Assembly: GCF_902143375.2 (NCBI RefSeq)
Contig: NZ_CABFVA020000026.1
Span: 1 to 50,797, forward strand
Length of the DNA: 50,797 nt
Source of the DNA: Methylacidimicrobium tartarophylax
Lineage (GTDB): Bacteria; Verrucomicrobiota; Verrucomicrobiia; Methylacidiphilales; Methylacidiphilaceae
Direction: 5' to 3'
The number at the start of each line of letters is the position of its first letter. The stretch's first letter is position 1. The notes under the pieces are model-generated. The model saw nothing but the letters and a program-made list of their open reading frames with translations. It made no database searches and was not told the origin of the DNA. The translations under genes were made by a program, and so were the position numbers. Shown in pieces: positions 33,293 through 41,994 of this stretch.

Positions 33293-34867
33293 ATGATCAT
33301 CCTTTCGACCTCGGCGATCCGACGGAGCGAAGAGAAGGAAATGGCCCGTGGAATTTCCGACGAAGAACTGATGGAACGGGCGGGAAGGGGGTGCGCCGAA
33401 CGGATTCTCGAGGCGTTTCCGGGAAAGAAGAGGGTGCTTGCCCTAGTCGGGCGGGGCAATAACGGCGGCGACGGGCTGGTCATTGCGCGTTGTCTCGCCC
33501 TCGCCGGTTGGGACGCAACCGTCTACCTCTCCACCGAGCGCGAGGGGCTGGGAGCGCTCTGCGCAAAAAAGCTCGGGGAGTGGGAGCGGCAAGGCGGACA
33601 GGTGGCTCCCTTCGGCTCTCCACCCTGGGCAGAGGTCGATCTCGTCCTCGATGCCCTGCTCGGCATTGGAATGAAAGGAGAGCTTCGGGGAGAGATGGCC
33701 CAGCTCGTCTCCAGCCTCAACGACGAGCGGGCCAGGCGATTTTTCCGGACGGTCGCGGTCGACACGCCCTCTGGCCTTTGGGCTGGCGCGAACGCCGCTT
33801 CCGCGGCCGTGGTGGCGGACCTCACCCTGACGGTTGGCTACGGCAAGGATTTCCTCTTTCGGGAAGCCCTTTCCCGCTTCGTGGGCCGGATCGAAATCGT
33901 GCCGATCTTCTCCGGCCGCGAAGAGTGTGGAGGCGGAGCCGAAGCGATCGTTCCCGAGGAGGTCGCCCGGTGGCTTCCGAGACGCAGCGCGCACTGCCAT
34001 AAGAATCAGTTTGGCCGGGTTCTCCTTTTGGGCGGCTCCCGCGGCTTCACCGGCGCCCCTGCCATGGCTGCGAGCGCAGCGCACCGGGTCGGCGCGGGAC
34101 TCGTGACCCTTGGCGTACGGGAGGAGGTCTATCCCGTTGTCGCCGCCCACAGCCGATTGGAGACCATGGTCTTCCCGATCTCGGATGAGTCGCTGCTCGC
34201 CTCGAACCTCTCCCGGGCGACGGTCGTCGCGATCGGTCCCGGTCTCGGCTTGGATCGAGCGGCCGAGGATCTCCTTGCCCTTCTTGTGGAAGAAAACCGA
34301 TCCCCCGCCGTCTTCGATGCGGATGCCCTGACCCTTTTCGCGAGAAATCCGGGGCTCTTGGATCGGTTACGCTTCCCGGCGGTTCTCACCCCTCATCCGG
34401 GAGAGATGAGCCGGCTTCTCGGACGGAAGATCAGGGACGAAGAGAGGGAAGAGGCGGCGCGCGAATTCGTCGAGCGGACTCCGGCGACCCTCGTTCTCAA
34501 GGGCACTCGCACGCTCGTCGTCCGGAAGGGAGAGTCTTTCTGGTACAATACAACCGGAAATCCCGGCTTGGCCGCCGGAGGATCGGGAGACATCCTTCTG
34601 GGAATCCTGGCTGGGTTGATCGGTCAGGGAATACCGCCCTGGGAGGCGGCAAAGCTGGGAGTCTGGCTCCATGGGCGGGCAGCCGATCTCCTCCTCCAGG
34701 CAAGGGAGGTCGAAGAAGGGATCCTGGCGACCGAGGTGGTCGAGAGCTTGGCTGGAGCGATCCGAAGCTTCCGTGCGGCGGCCTGCCGGGCCCTCCGCGA
34801 GCGGGAGGAGTGGTCTGCGGGCAACCTCGCTGTGGCTCCTACCACCAGCCGGGCCCCCAGCCCATGA
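33293..34867 (+). CDS. nnrD: Bifunctional NAD(P)H-hydrate epimerase / ADP-dependent dehydratase
   Basis: This enzyme repairs hydrated NAD(P)H: the N-terminal YjeF_N half epimerises R- and S-NAD(P)HX and the C-terminal ribokinase-like half dehydrates S-NAD(P)HX with ADP. The 524-aa fusion has VGRGNNGGDGLVIARCL, LLGIGMKGELRG and VDTPSGLWAG in the first half. In the second half are LLGGSRGFTGAPAMAASAA, AIGPGLGLD, LTPHPGEMSRLLG, LKGTRTLV and NPGLAAGGSGDILLG. The usual NPGMATGGSGDVL has Met and Thr replaced by Leu and Ala here. Its last 29 bp overlap the end of the convergent lipoprotein gene. Confidence 0.93.
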   Translation: MIILSTSAIRRSEEKEMARGISDEELMERAGRGCAERILEAFPGKKRVLALVGRGNNGGDGLVIARCLALAGWDATVYLSTEREGLGALCAKKLGEWERQGGQVAPFGSPPWAEVDLVLDALLGIGMKGELRGEMAQLVSSLNDERARRFFRTVAVDTPSGLWAGANAASAAVVADLTLTVGYGKDFLFREALSRFVGRIEIVPIFSGREECGGGAEAIVPEEVARWLPRRSAHCHKNQFGRVLLLGGSRGFTGAPAMAASAAHRVGAGLVTLGVREEVYPVVAAHSRLETMVFPISDESLLASNLSRATVVAIGPGLGLDRAAEDLLALLVEENRSPAVFDADALTLFARNPGLLDRLRFPAVLTPHPGEMSRLLGRKIRDEEREEAAREFVERTPATLVLKGTRTLVVRKGESFWYNTTGNPGLAAGGSGDILLGILAGLIGQGIPPWEAAKLGVWLHGRAADLLLQAREVEEGILATEVVESLAGAIRSFRAAACRALREREEWSAGNLAVAPTTSRAPSP

Positions 34868-35426
34868 CAGTCGGTTCCCAGCCGATCGGATTCCAGTATT
34901 GGTCGATGGCGCCGTATTCGTCGATCGACCCGTAGGCTGCCAGCTCCTTCTTCTGCTCTTCTTCGATCACTTTCGGCTCGTGCGGCCAGAGAGAGAAGTG
35001 AATGGCCTCCATCCGGATCGTTGGACCCGGACGGAGCGCCGGGTTGGGGAGGACGCGTCCGGCCACGACGAGCCTCTTCCCTGGGCTGTAGACCGTGGGA
35101 TCGAGTCGACCCTCGTATTCGGCGAGGATCCGGCCACCGGATTCTGCTGTCCTAAGCGGCACGTCATGGGCGCTCAGTGGTCGCTGCGAAAGGAGCACGA
35201 CGCTCCCCTTCTCGAAGAGTCGGGTCTCGATGATCCGGCCGCCGAAGACGACGATCCTGCCTTGGAAGGCGGCCGGGTCGGCTGCGATCTCCGAAAAAAG
35301 CGGCTGACCTTTGGCCTTGTGGCGCAGGGATTCCGGAACGGGGCTTAAGTTGGCGCATCCCGCCAGGGAAAACAGACAGAAGATCAAGAGGCTGGGAACA
35401 ACCAGCCGCTCCTTGCGGTTACCCAT
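34839..35426 (-). CDS. Slp family outer-membrane lipoprotein
   Basis: The 195-aa protein has a lipoprotein signal peptide (VVPSLLIFCLFSLAGC, lipobox LAGC) and an Slp-type beta domain: GQPLFSEIAADPAAFQGRIV, then FGGRIIETRLFEKGSVVLL and GRILAEYEGRLDPTVYSPGK. The family is named for the E. coli starvation/carbon-limitation lipoprotein; its molecular role is unclear. The tail is rich in Tyr, Trp and Gly (MGWGPGWW). The ATG at 35424-35426 is chosen over the open frame to 35543 because the signal peptide begins there. Confidence 0.85.
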   Translation of the reverse strand: MGNRKERLVVPSLLIFCLFSLAGCANLSPVPESLRHKAKGQPLFSEIAADPAAFQGRIVVFGGRIIETRLFEKGSVVLLSQRPLSAHDVPLRTAESGGRILAEYEGRLDPTVYSPGKRLVVAGRVLPNPALRPGPTIRMEAIHFSLWPHEPKVIEEEQKKELAAYGSIDEYGAIDQYWNPIGWEPTVMGWGPGWW

Positions 35427-35587
35427 CGCTAGAGGGGAGTGAAGCAGGCTTGCCTTTCTCGGCCAAGACCGGAATGCAGATCGAATCGGTTTGCTCGGCC
35501 GGTGAGGGAAAAAAGACTTGGCGGGCCGACGGAAAATGAGCATGAGAAGGCAGATCGGCTCCCGTGATATAGGGACTGCCCGCGAAG

Positions 35588-36487
35588 ATGTCTCGAGAAG
35601 CCATGGAATCCCGGAAACCCGTTCGCGTCGCCCTTCTCCAGGCTGGAGCGGGAAGAGATCGAGACGACAATCTCCAGCGGCAGGAGAGACTCTTTCAAGA
35701 AGCGGCGGAGCAGGGGGCGGAGGTCATCTGCACGCAAGAACTCTTCGCCGCGCCGTATTTTTGTCAGGAAGAGAATGTCGAGGCCTTCCGATGGGCCGAG
35801 GCGATCGACGGCCCGACCGTCCGGTTTCTGCGGAAGCAGGCGCAAGGAGCCAAGGCGGTGGTGATCGGCTCCTTCTTCGAACGGCGTGCCCCAGGACTTT
35901 TCCATAACACCGCCGTGGTGATCGACCCTGCCGGGACTCTACTTGGCTGCTATCGGAAGATGCATATTCCCGACGATCCCGGCTATTACGAGAAGTATTA
36001 CTTCACACCCGGGGACTTGGGCTTTCGCGTCTGGCCAACCCCCGCCGGTCGGCTGGGGGTCCTGGTCTGCTGGGATCAATGGTATCCCGAGGCGGCTCGG
36101 CTGACCGCCTTGCGAGGGGCGGAAGTGCTTTTCTACCCTTCGGCGATCGGCTGGCACCCGCACGAGAAGGAGAACGAGGGTGCCGCCCAGGCGGATGCTT
36201 GGCGGACAATGCAGAGAAGCCATGCCATTGCCAACGGGTGCTTCGTCGTTGCCGTCAATCGGGTTGGGCGAGAGGAAGGGCCGGGCGGACGCGCGATCGA
36301 GTTTTGGGGGCGCAGCTTTGTAGCCGACCCGATGGGCCGAGTCCTCGCGGAAGCCTCCGGGGAGGAGGGAGTGCTCTTAGCGGATCTCGACCTCGGCCGG
36401 ATCGAAGAAGTTCGTGTTCATTGGCCCTTTTTGCGCGATCGCCGAGTCGACGCCTACGGAGAGATCGCTGCGCGCTACTTGGGGTGA
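35588..36487 (+). CDS. aguB: N-carbamoylputrescine amidase
   Basis: This nitrilase-family enzyme hydrolyses N-carbamoylputrescine to putrescine. The 299-aa protein has the Glu-Lys-Cys triad in ICTQELFAAPYFCQ, CYRKMHIPDDPGYYEKYY and VLVCWDQWYPEAARL. The long insert with PGYYEKYYFTPGD is specific to this subfamily. The ATG at 35588 is used; ATG at 35603 is an alternative. It overlaps the start of aguA as GTGA, and together the two genes convert agmatine to putrescine. Confidence 0.95.
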   Translation: MSREAMESRKPVRVALLQAGAGRDRDDNLQRQERLFQEAAEQGAEVICTQELFAAPYFCQEENVEAFRWAEAIDGPTVRFLRKQAQGAKAVVIGSFFERRAPGLFHNTAVVIDPAGTLLGCYRKMHIPDDPGYYEKYYFTPGDLGFRVWPTPAGRLGVLVCWDQWYPEAARLTALRGAEVLFYPSAIGWHPHEKENEGAAQADAWRTMQRSHAIANGCFVVAVNRVGREEGPGGRAIEFWGRSFVADPMGRVLAEASGEEGVLLADLDLGRIEEVRVHWPFLRDRRVDAYGEIAARYLG

Positions 36488-37575
36488 GGACGAAAAACGG
36501 AGTGGAGGGCAGCAGGGAGGAGTCACAGGGAAGGAGCCCGAAGGGGACCCCTCGGGCTTTCGGGTTTCGCATGCCGCCCGAGTGGGCGCATCATCGGGCG
36601 ACCTGGCTAACCTGGCCGCGCGGGGAAGGGATCAGCTTCCCCGGGAAAGAGAAGAAGATGATCGCCTTCTGGGCGGATCTGGTCCAACTCCTCTCCTCCG
36701 GAGAGATCGTGCGGGTGAACTGCTTTTCCCGCGAGCAGCGCAAATCGGTGCAGGATCTGCTGCAAGCCCGCGGTCTTGCCCTCGGCCGCAGAGTGCTTCT
36801 CTACGAGAGTCCCGCCTACGAGCCATGGTGTCGGGATCATGGGCCGATCTTCGTTCAAAATGGCCGGGAGACCGCGATCGTCGATTGGGGCTATGACGCC
36901 TGGGGGAAAAAGTATCCGCCCTACTCGCTGGACGACCTGGTGCCGCAGCGGGCCGCCTTTTTTCTCGGAATGCGCTGTTTCGAACCCGGGATCGTCCTGG
37001 AGGGGGGAGCGATCGACACCAACGGAGAGGGAACTTTTCTCGTGGGCTCCCGCTGTCTTCTCGATCCAGTCCGCAATCCGGGAATGACGCGGGAGCGGAT
37101 GGAGTGGGCCCTGCGCGAATATCTGGGTGCGGAACGGATCATCTGGCTCGAGGCCGAAATCGTGGGGGACGACACCGACGGCCATGTGGACGAGATCGCC
37201 CGCTTCATCGACCGCTCGACGATCGTGGTCGCACGCGTCCAAGACCCCGAAGACCCCAACTACGCCCCTCTGGAAGAGAACTTCGAGCGACTTCAGGCGG
37301 AAGCGGCAAGGGGCCCCGAGAGACTTCGCCTGGTCGCGTTGCCGATGCCGGGGGCGATCTACGAGGGAGAGACGCGGCTTCCCGCCTCCTACGCAAACTT
37401 TTATTTCTCGAACGAGGCACTTCTCTTTCCCGCTTTCGGAGATCCCATGGACGCCGTCGCCGGCGAGATCTTCGGCAAACTGGTCCGCGACCGGCCGACG
37501 GTCCCCGTGCCGGCTCGCGATCTTGTTTGGGGATTCGGCGGCTTGCACTGCATCACCCAGCAGGAGCCGGAATGA
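36484..37575 (+). CDS. aguA: Agmatine deiminase
   Basis: This enzyme converts agmatine to N-carbamoylputrescine and ammonia. Motifs are FGFRMPPEWAHHRATWLTWP, EPWCRDHGPIFV, VLEGGAIDTNGEG, DDTDGHVDEIARF, and the nucleophilic Cys in FGGLHCITQQEPE. The first ATG is at 36571, but family proteins usually have residues such as GFRMP before it, and that sequence is in frame here. I therefore place the start at the GTG at 36484, which overlaps the aguB stop (GTGA) and gives 363 aa; the GTG at 36502 is an alternative. The upstream open frame to 36079 is inside aguB and is a shadow. Confidence 0.92.
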   Translation: MRTKNGVEGSREESQGRSPKGTPRAFGFRMPPEWAHHRATWLTWPRGEGISFPGKEKKMIAFWADLVQLLSSGEIVRVNCFSREQRKSVQDLLQARGLALGRRVLLYESPAYEPWCRDHGPIFVQNGRETAIVDWGYDAWGKKYPPYSLDDLVPQRAAFFLGMRCFEPGIVLEGGAIDTNGEGTFLVGSRCLLDPVRNPGMTRERMEWALREYLGAERIIWLEAEIVGDDTDGHVDEIARFIDRSTIVVARVQDPEDPNYAPLEENFERLQAEAARGPERLRLVALPMPGAIYEGETRLPASYANFYFSNEALLFPAFGDPMDAVAGEIFGKLVRDRPTVPVPARDLVWGFGGLHCITQQEPE

Positions 37576-37582
37576 GGCCACT

Positions 37583-38134
37583 ATGATCTACCACGTTTCC
37601 CTGAGCCTGACAGCCCTCGTCGTCGGCCTGCTCCACGGCCTGGGCGGGATCCTTGCCCTTCTTTTTCCCGATAGAATTCAGCGATTTGTGCAGCGGTTCC
37701 CGAGAGACCGTGCCCTTGGACGGATTCTGCTGGGAGGTGTGACCGTATGGGCAGCAATCCTCTGCGCCACGACCGATTTGGGGGAATATTCCGCATTCCG
37801 TTCGGGCCTCGTTTCGGGGTGCCTCATTCTCGGGACGCTTTCGATCTGGCTCCTGGACGACTTTCCTTCGGTCCGGGGGCTCTCCATGCTCTTCCTGCTA
37901 GCGGCCAACGTCCTGCTCGATGCCGCCTTCCTGAGCGATCGTCCCGGGAAGATCGCCCTGGTCCTCCTGGCCTACCTCTGGGTGGCTGCCGGGATCCTTT
38001 TTGTGAGCCTTCCCCATCTCTTCCGCGATCGGGTCTGTGAGCCGCTGGGGCTTCCCGGCCCCCTGCGCGCAGCCGCGTGGGCTGCCCTGGCGGTAGGCGC
38101 GGGCTTCGTCGCCTTCGGCCTTGGCCTCGGATAG
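37583..38134 (+). CDS. Hypothetical integral membrane protein, about five TM segments
   Basis: The 183-aa protein has no recognised domain. Hydrophobic segments are at about residues 6-28, 50-65, 75-93, 99-115, 124-143 and 160-180, with short charged loops such as FPDRIQRFVQRFPRDRALGR. It starts 8 bp after aguA and may be cotranscribed with the agu genes, for which it could be a transporter-associated protein, but it is too small for a known polyamine carrier. Confidence 0.7.
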   Translation: MIYHVSLSLTALVVGLLHGLGGILALLFPDRIQRFVQRFPRDRALGRILLGGVTVWAAILCATTDLGEYSAFRSGLVSGCLILGTLSIWLLDDFPSVRGLSMLFLLAANVLLDAAFLSDRPGKIALVLLAYLWVAAGILFVSLPHLFRDRVCEPLGLPGPLRAAAWAALAVGAGFVAFGLGLG

Positions 38135-38203
38135 ATGTCGACGGGGACGAAGATTGACAAGTGGCGGCTCTCCTCCGAAAGTGTACCCTCCGGTTGGAGA
38201 ACG

Positions 38204-38223
38204 CTTGGGAGACATGCAGGCTA
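38204..38223 (+). repeat. Dispersed gene-end motif, copy F
   Basis: It matches the motif at 18 of 20 positions. It lies between the membrane protein (70 bp upstream) and nifS (10 bp downstream), both on the plus strand, so here it would be in the nifS leader. Confidence 0.7.
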
Positions 38224-38233
38224 GGAATAGGAC

Positions 38234-39400
38234 GTGAGCAGGCGACTGATTTACCTGGATAACAACGCCACGACGGCGGTGCTCCCGGAGGCGGTTCGGG
38301 AGATGGTCCCTTTCCTTTCAGTCTACTATGGGAACGCTTCGAGCGCTTACTCCCTCGGTCAGGAGTCCAAAGAGGCCGTCCAGTCGGCCCGGCGCCGCGT
38401 CGCGTGTCTGTTGGGCTGTCTGGAGGAAGAAATCGTCTTTACGAGCGGAGGCACCGAATCGGACAACACCGCGCTCTGGTCTGCTCTGCGCACTTCCGGG
38501 AAACGGGAGTTGGTCACCACGGCTGTGGAGCACCCGGCCGTCTATCGTTTCTGCCAGGAGCTGGAGCGAGACGGGTATCGCGTCCGATGGCTTCCCGTCG
38601 GTTCCGACGGTCGTCTCGACCCGGCGGACGTCGCTCGGGCGATCCACTCGGAGACGGCGGTCGTCTCGATCATGTGGGCAAACAACGAGACCGGGGTGCT
38701 CTTTCCGATTCGTGAGATCGGAGAGATCTGCCGCGCGCATGGAGTTCTCTTTCACACCGATGCCGTCCAGGCAACGGCGAAGGTTCCGATCGCCGTGGCG
38801 GAAATGTCCGTCGACTTTCTCTCGGTTTCCTCACACAAGTTCGGGGGTCCCAAAGGAGTGGGCGTTCTCTACGTCCGGCAGGGAGTGCCCTTTCATCCCT
38901 ACTTTTGGGGAGGCTCGCAGGAACGTGGTCGGCGCGCGGGAACCGAAAATGTCGCTGCCATCGTGGGCATGGGCCGAGCCGCTGATCTTGCCGCGGAGCG
39001 AGTCGGGCAATTCGCGGAGCGGGTCGGGAAGCTGCGGGACCGCTTTGAGCGAACGATCCTTGCCGGCCTGACGGAGGTACGGATCAACGGACAGCCGGCC
39101 GAGCGCGTTCCGAACACCTCCAATCTCTGCTTCCACAATGTGGAATCCGAAGCCCTCCTCATGGAACTCGATCGTCAGGGGATCCAGGCGTCGGGCGGAT
39201 CGGCCTGCAGCACCGGGAGCGCCAAGCCCTCCCGCGTCCTCGTCGAGATGGGGCTGAGCGTGCGGGAGGCCTTCTCCAGCGTCCGCTTCTCGCTCGGCTG
39301 GAATAATACCGAGGACGAAATCGACCGTGCGGCGGCTGCAATCGTTGCCGCAGTGCGGCGCATTCGGGAGAAGCTCCCGGCGGCGTTGGTTGCGGAATGA
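38234..39400 (+). CDS. nifS: Cysteine desulfurase, NifS/IscS type
   Basis: This PLP enzyme removes sulfur from cysteine for Fe-S clusters or other thio-cofactors. The 388-aa protein begins IYLDNNATTAVLP, and has TSGGTESDNTAL, AVEHPAV, WANNETGVLFPI, HTDAVQATAKVP, the PLP lysine in SVSSHKFGGPKG, and the catalytic loop ASGGSACSTGSAKPS with the persulfide cysteine. The start is GTG at 38234. No scaffold (iscU/nifU) is adjacent. It overlaps the next gene, another class V aminotransferase, as ATGA. Confidence 0.92.
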   Translation: MSRRLIYLDNNATTAVLPEAVREMVPFLSVYYGNASSAYSLGQESKEAVQSARRRVACLLGCLEEEIVFTSGGTESDNTALWSALRTSGKRELVTTAVEHPAVYRFCQELERDGYRVRWLPVGSDGRLDPADVARAIHSETAVVSIMWANNETGVLFPIREIGEICRAHGVLFHTDAVQATAKVPIAVAEMSVDFLSVSSHKFGGPKGVGVLYVRQGVPFHPYFWGGSQERGRRAGTENVAAIVGMGRAADLAAERVGQFAERVGKLRDRFERTILAGLTEVRINGQPAERVPNTSNLCFHNVESEALLMELDRQGIQASGGSACSTGSAKPSRVLVEMGLSVREAFSSVRFSLGWNNTEDEIDRAAAAIVAAVRRIREKLPAALVAE

Positions 39401-40566
39401 CCATCGATCAGATCGTAAACGATGCAGATCTCCGGTCCCGGCTCTTTCCGGTGACCAAGAGGAAGATTTTTCTCGCCCATGCGGGCGTCGCTCCGATCAC
39501 CCAGGCGGCTGTCGATCGGATCCGTACCGCAGCCGAAGAGGGAGCAAGCCAGGAGCAGGAGACCGAAGGGCTTCTGCGAGAACTCGAAGAGAGCCGCCGG
39601 GTGGCTGCTCGCCTTTTGAAGGTCGATGCGAGCGAGATCGCTCTGGTCGGGCCGACAGCCTTTGGCTTGAATCTCGTGGCGCTGGGCATCGAGTTTCAAG
39701 CGGGAGACGAGGTGGTCTTCTATCCAGACGACTACCCGTCCAACGTCTATCCCTGGTTGCGACTGGAGAAGCGTGGCGTCAAGCTGGTGCGGCTCCAGCC
39801 CGTCTCCTTGGGTAGACTCACCCCGGAGCTGGTGCTGGACGCGGTCGGCCCGCGAACCCGTCTGGTCGCACTCGCCTCTTGCCACTTTCTTTCCGGCTAC
39901 CGGCTCGATTACCGAACGATCGGGGAAGAGCTTCGCCGCCGAGGCGTGCTTTTTTGCCTCGACGGGATTCAAACACTGGGCGCCGCTCCCGTGGATGCAG
40001 CTTACTGTGATTTTTTGAGCGCCGACTCGCACAAGTGGCTTTTGGGCCCCTTGGGAGCGGGCATCTTCTATGTTCGCAAAGAGCGGCAGCCCCTTCTCCC
40101 GCCGGCGCTCCTGGGCGCCTGGAACATCCGATCGCCGGGTTTTATCGCTCAGGAAACGGTCGAATGCGAGGCGGGTGCCCGTCGCTACGAATGCGGGGCA
40201 CTCAACGCATTGGGTATTTTGGGCATGCGTGCTTCGATGGAACTCCTGCTGGAGCTGGGAATCGAGGCGATTGGCGAGCGTCTCCTCTCGCTGCACACTT
40301 TCCTGGCCGAAGGACTGCGCAAGCGTGGATGGCATCTCCTCGCAGAGGAGTTTCCCGAAGAGGCCCGATCCGGGATCGTGACGGCGACCCACGACCAGCG
40401 TAATCTCACCGCAGCAGTCGAGGCTTTGAAGGAGCAAGAGATCGTCGTCTCTCTTCGGTGGGATCGGCAGGGGAAGCAGTATATTCGTTTCTCCCCCCAT
40501 TTTTACAACACTCACGCAGAACTCGCCAAGGTGGTCGGCGTCCTTGACCGGAGCGGTTTGGGATAG
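39397..40566 (+). CDS. Class V aminotransferase (cysteine desulfurase/selenocysteine lyase-like)
   Basis: The 389-aa PLP protein is related to but distinct from the upstream NifS. It has IFLAHAGVAPITQAAVDRI, LVGPTAFGLNLVALGIEF, VVFYPDDYPSNVYPW, ALASCHFLSGYRLDY, FCLDGIQTLGAAP, and the PLP lysine in SADSHKWLLGPLGAG. No catalytic-loop cysteine like that of NifS is evident, so it may be an aminotransferase or another lyase. It is coupled to nifS at its start and is followed 3 bp later by the HisJ-like gene. Confidence 0.85.
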   Translation: MTIDQIVNDADLRSRLFPVTKRKIFLAHAGVAPITQAAVDRIRTAAEEGASQEQETEGLLRELEESRRVAARLLKVDASEIALVGPTAFGLNLVALGIEFQAGDEVVFYPDDYPSNVYPWLRLEKRGVKLVRLQPVSLGRLTPELVLDAVGPRTRLVALASCHFLSGYRLDYRTIGEELRRRGVLFCLDGIQTLGAAPVDAAYCDFLSADSHKWLLGPLGAGIFYVRKERQPLLPPALLGAWNIRSPGFIAQETVECEAGARRYECGALNALGILGMRASMELLLELGIEAIGERLLSLHTFLAEGLRKRGWHLLAEEFPEEARSGIVTATHDQRNLTAAVEALKEQEIVVSLRWDRQGKQYIRFSPHFYNTHAELAKVVGVLDRSGLG

Positions 40567-40569
40567 CGA

Positions 40570-41364
40570 ATGCTCTTCGACTACCATATCCATACTCCGC
40601 TCTGCCGTCATGCCGTGGGGCATCCAGCCGAATATGTCCGGCAAGCCCGGGAGGCCGGTCTGGGCGAAATGGGATTTAGCGATCACAACCCGATGCCGAC
40701 CGCTTTCGACGATTGGAGGATGGGGCCGGAGGAGCTGCCGCTCTATCTGGCCCTCGTGGAAGAAGCGAGGGCTTCGGCGGGAGACCTTCCGATCCGTCTC
40801 GGGCTCGAGTGCGATTTTCTCCCCGGCTATGAGGATCATATCCGCTTTCTGGCCAAGCAAGCCGACTGGGACTACCTGATCGGCTCCGTCCACTACGTGG
40901 AGCCCCATTGGGATATCGACAACCCGGCGAAATTGGCCAAATGGGAAGAAAAGCCCGTCGAAGAGGTCTGGCGGCTCTACTTTGCGGCATACGCCCGCAT
41001 GGCCGCCTCGGGGCTCTTCGATTTCCTCGCCCATCCCGATCTTGTCAAAAAGTTCGGACGGAGACCCCCAGGGAATCTGGATGACTACTACCGCGACGCG
41101 GTCGACGCCATTGCGGATGCGGGATTGGCGATCGAGGTGAGTACGGCGGGGCTCCGCAAGGAAGCGCAAGAGATCTATCCGGCGAAACGCTTCTTGGAGA
41201 TGACTCATCGCCGCCACATCCCGGTGCTGCTCAGCTCGGATGCCCATCGTCCCGAGGAGGTCGCTTACCGGTTCGACTTGGCACTCAGCCTGGTGCGGGA
41301 AGTGGGCTATGAACGGCTCCTCCGCTTCGAGCGGAGAAAGCCGATTTCCGTGGCGATCGGATAG
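40570..41364 (+). CDS. PHP-family histidinol-phosphatase, HisJ type
   Basis: The 264-aa protein has all PHP metal ligand motifs: FDYHIHTPLCRHA, GFSDHNPMP, GLECDFLPG, IGSVHYVE, FLAHPDLVKKFG and SSDAHRPEEV. It most closely resembles HisJ/HisK, which dephosphorylates L-histidinol phosphate. The family also includes proteins with other substrates, and a paralogue lies at 7677-8468. It is in the nifS operon, 3 bp after the class V aminotransferase; a histidinol-phosphate aminotransferase is not of that fold type, so the pairing does not prove a histidine role. Confidence 0.86.
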   Translation: MLFDYHIHTPLCRHAVGHPAEYVRQAREAGLGEMGFSDHNPMPTAFDDWRMGPEELPLYLALVEEARASAGDLPIRLGLECDFLPGYEDHIRFLAKQADWDYLIGSVHYVEPHWDIDNPAKLAKWEEKPVEEVWRLYFAAYARMAASGLFDFLAHPDLVKKFGRRPPGNLDDYYRDAVDAIADAGLAIEVSTAGLRKEAQEIYPAKRFLEMTHRRHIPVLLSSDAHRPEEVAYRFDLALSLVREVGYERLLRFERRKPISVAIG

Positions 41365-41372
41365 CGCGAGAC

Positions 41373-41963
41373 ATGACGGCGGGCCGGAAGCTGGCCGAGG
41401 AAGAATTCCTCGTGAACGATCCGGCCGATCGGGCCCGGTTCTTTCTCGGAAAGCTCCTGATTTGCCGATCTCCCGAAGGCCGGGTCAGCGGTCTCATTTG
41501 CGAGACCGAAGCTTACGGGGGAGCCGAAGACAAAGCCTGCCACGCCTACGGAAACCGCAAGACGCCTCGCACCCGGATGCTCTTCCGTGCCGGAGGAGTT
41601 GCCTACGTCTACTTCTGCTACGGCATGCACCACCTGCTCAACTTCGTGACAGGTCCCGAAGGGATTCCCCAGGCGGTTCTGATCCGGGCCATCTGGATTC
41701 AGGAAGGCCATGCCCTTGTTCGGGAGAGAAGAGGTACCGTGCCGGAGCGGGAATGGGCCAATGGTCCGGCCAAGGTTTGCGAAGCTCTGGACATCGATTT
41801 GGGGCATAACGGCCTCTCCCTCCACGGCAATACGGTCTGGGTCGAAGACCTCGGGTTGGTTGTCCCGGAGAAGCAAATCGTGCGCACGCCAAGGATCGGG
41901 GTCCGCTACGCGGAGGAGTGGGCCGAAAAGCCGCTCCGCTTTGTCTGGCAGCCCAAGGCGTGA
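41373..41963 (+). CDS. mpg: DNA-3-methyladenine glycosylase (AAG/MPG family)
   Basis: This repair enzyme removes alkylated purines. The 196-aa protein has LGKLLICRSPEGRVSGLICE, ETEAYGGAEDKACHAYGN with the catalytic Glu, VYFCYGMHHLLNFVTGPEG and QAVLIRA, and NGPAKVCEALDI. It is the last gene of the nifS - aminotransferase - hisJ-like - mpg run (8 bp after the hisJ-like gene). It converges on the large exporter gene across a partial dispersed motif. Confidence 0.92.
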   Translation: MTAGRKLAEEEFLVNDPADRARFFLGKLLICRSPEGRVSGLICETEAYGGAEDKACHAYGNRKTPRTRMLFRAGGVAYVYFCYGMHHLLNFVTGPEGIPQAVLIRAIWIQEGHALVRERRGTVPEREWANGPAKVCEALDIDLGHNGLSLHGNTVWVEDLGLVVPEKQIVRTPRIGVRYAEEWAEKPLRFVWQPKA

Positions 41964-41968
41964 GCCGC

Positions 41969-41994
41969 GTTGTGCATCCAGGCTAGGAGGCTAG
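41969..41994 (+). repeat. Partial dispersed motif, copy G
   Basis: GTTGTGCATCCAGGCTA (41969-41985) resembles the motif with an internal deletion. GGCTAG is then repeated at 41989-41994, where it supplies the complement of the TAG stop of the exporter gene (41991-41993). Confidence 0.5.

Noticed and set aside
36607-37581. 324-residue minus-strand open frame opposite aguA
   Set aside because: Antisense shadow of agmatine deiminase, which has all catalytic motifs.
39175-41247. 690-residue minus-strand open frame opposite nifS, the class V enzyme and the HisJ-like gene
   Set aside because: Three plus-strand genes with full catalytic motifs and ATGA coupling cover it. The minus frame has no motifs and mirrors third-position GC bias.
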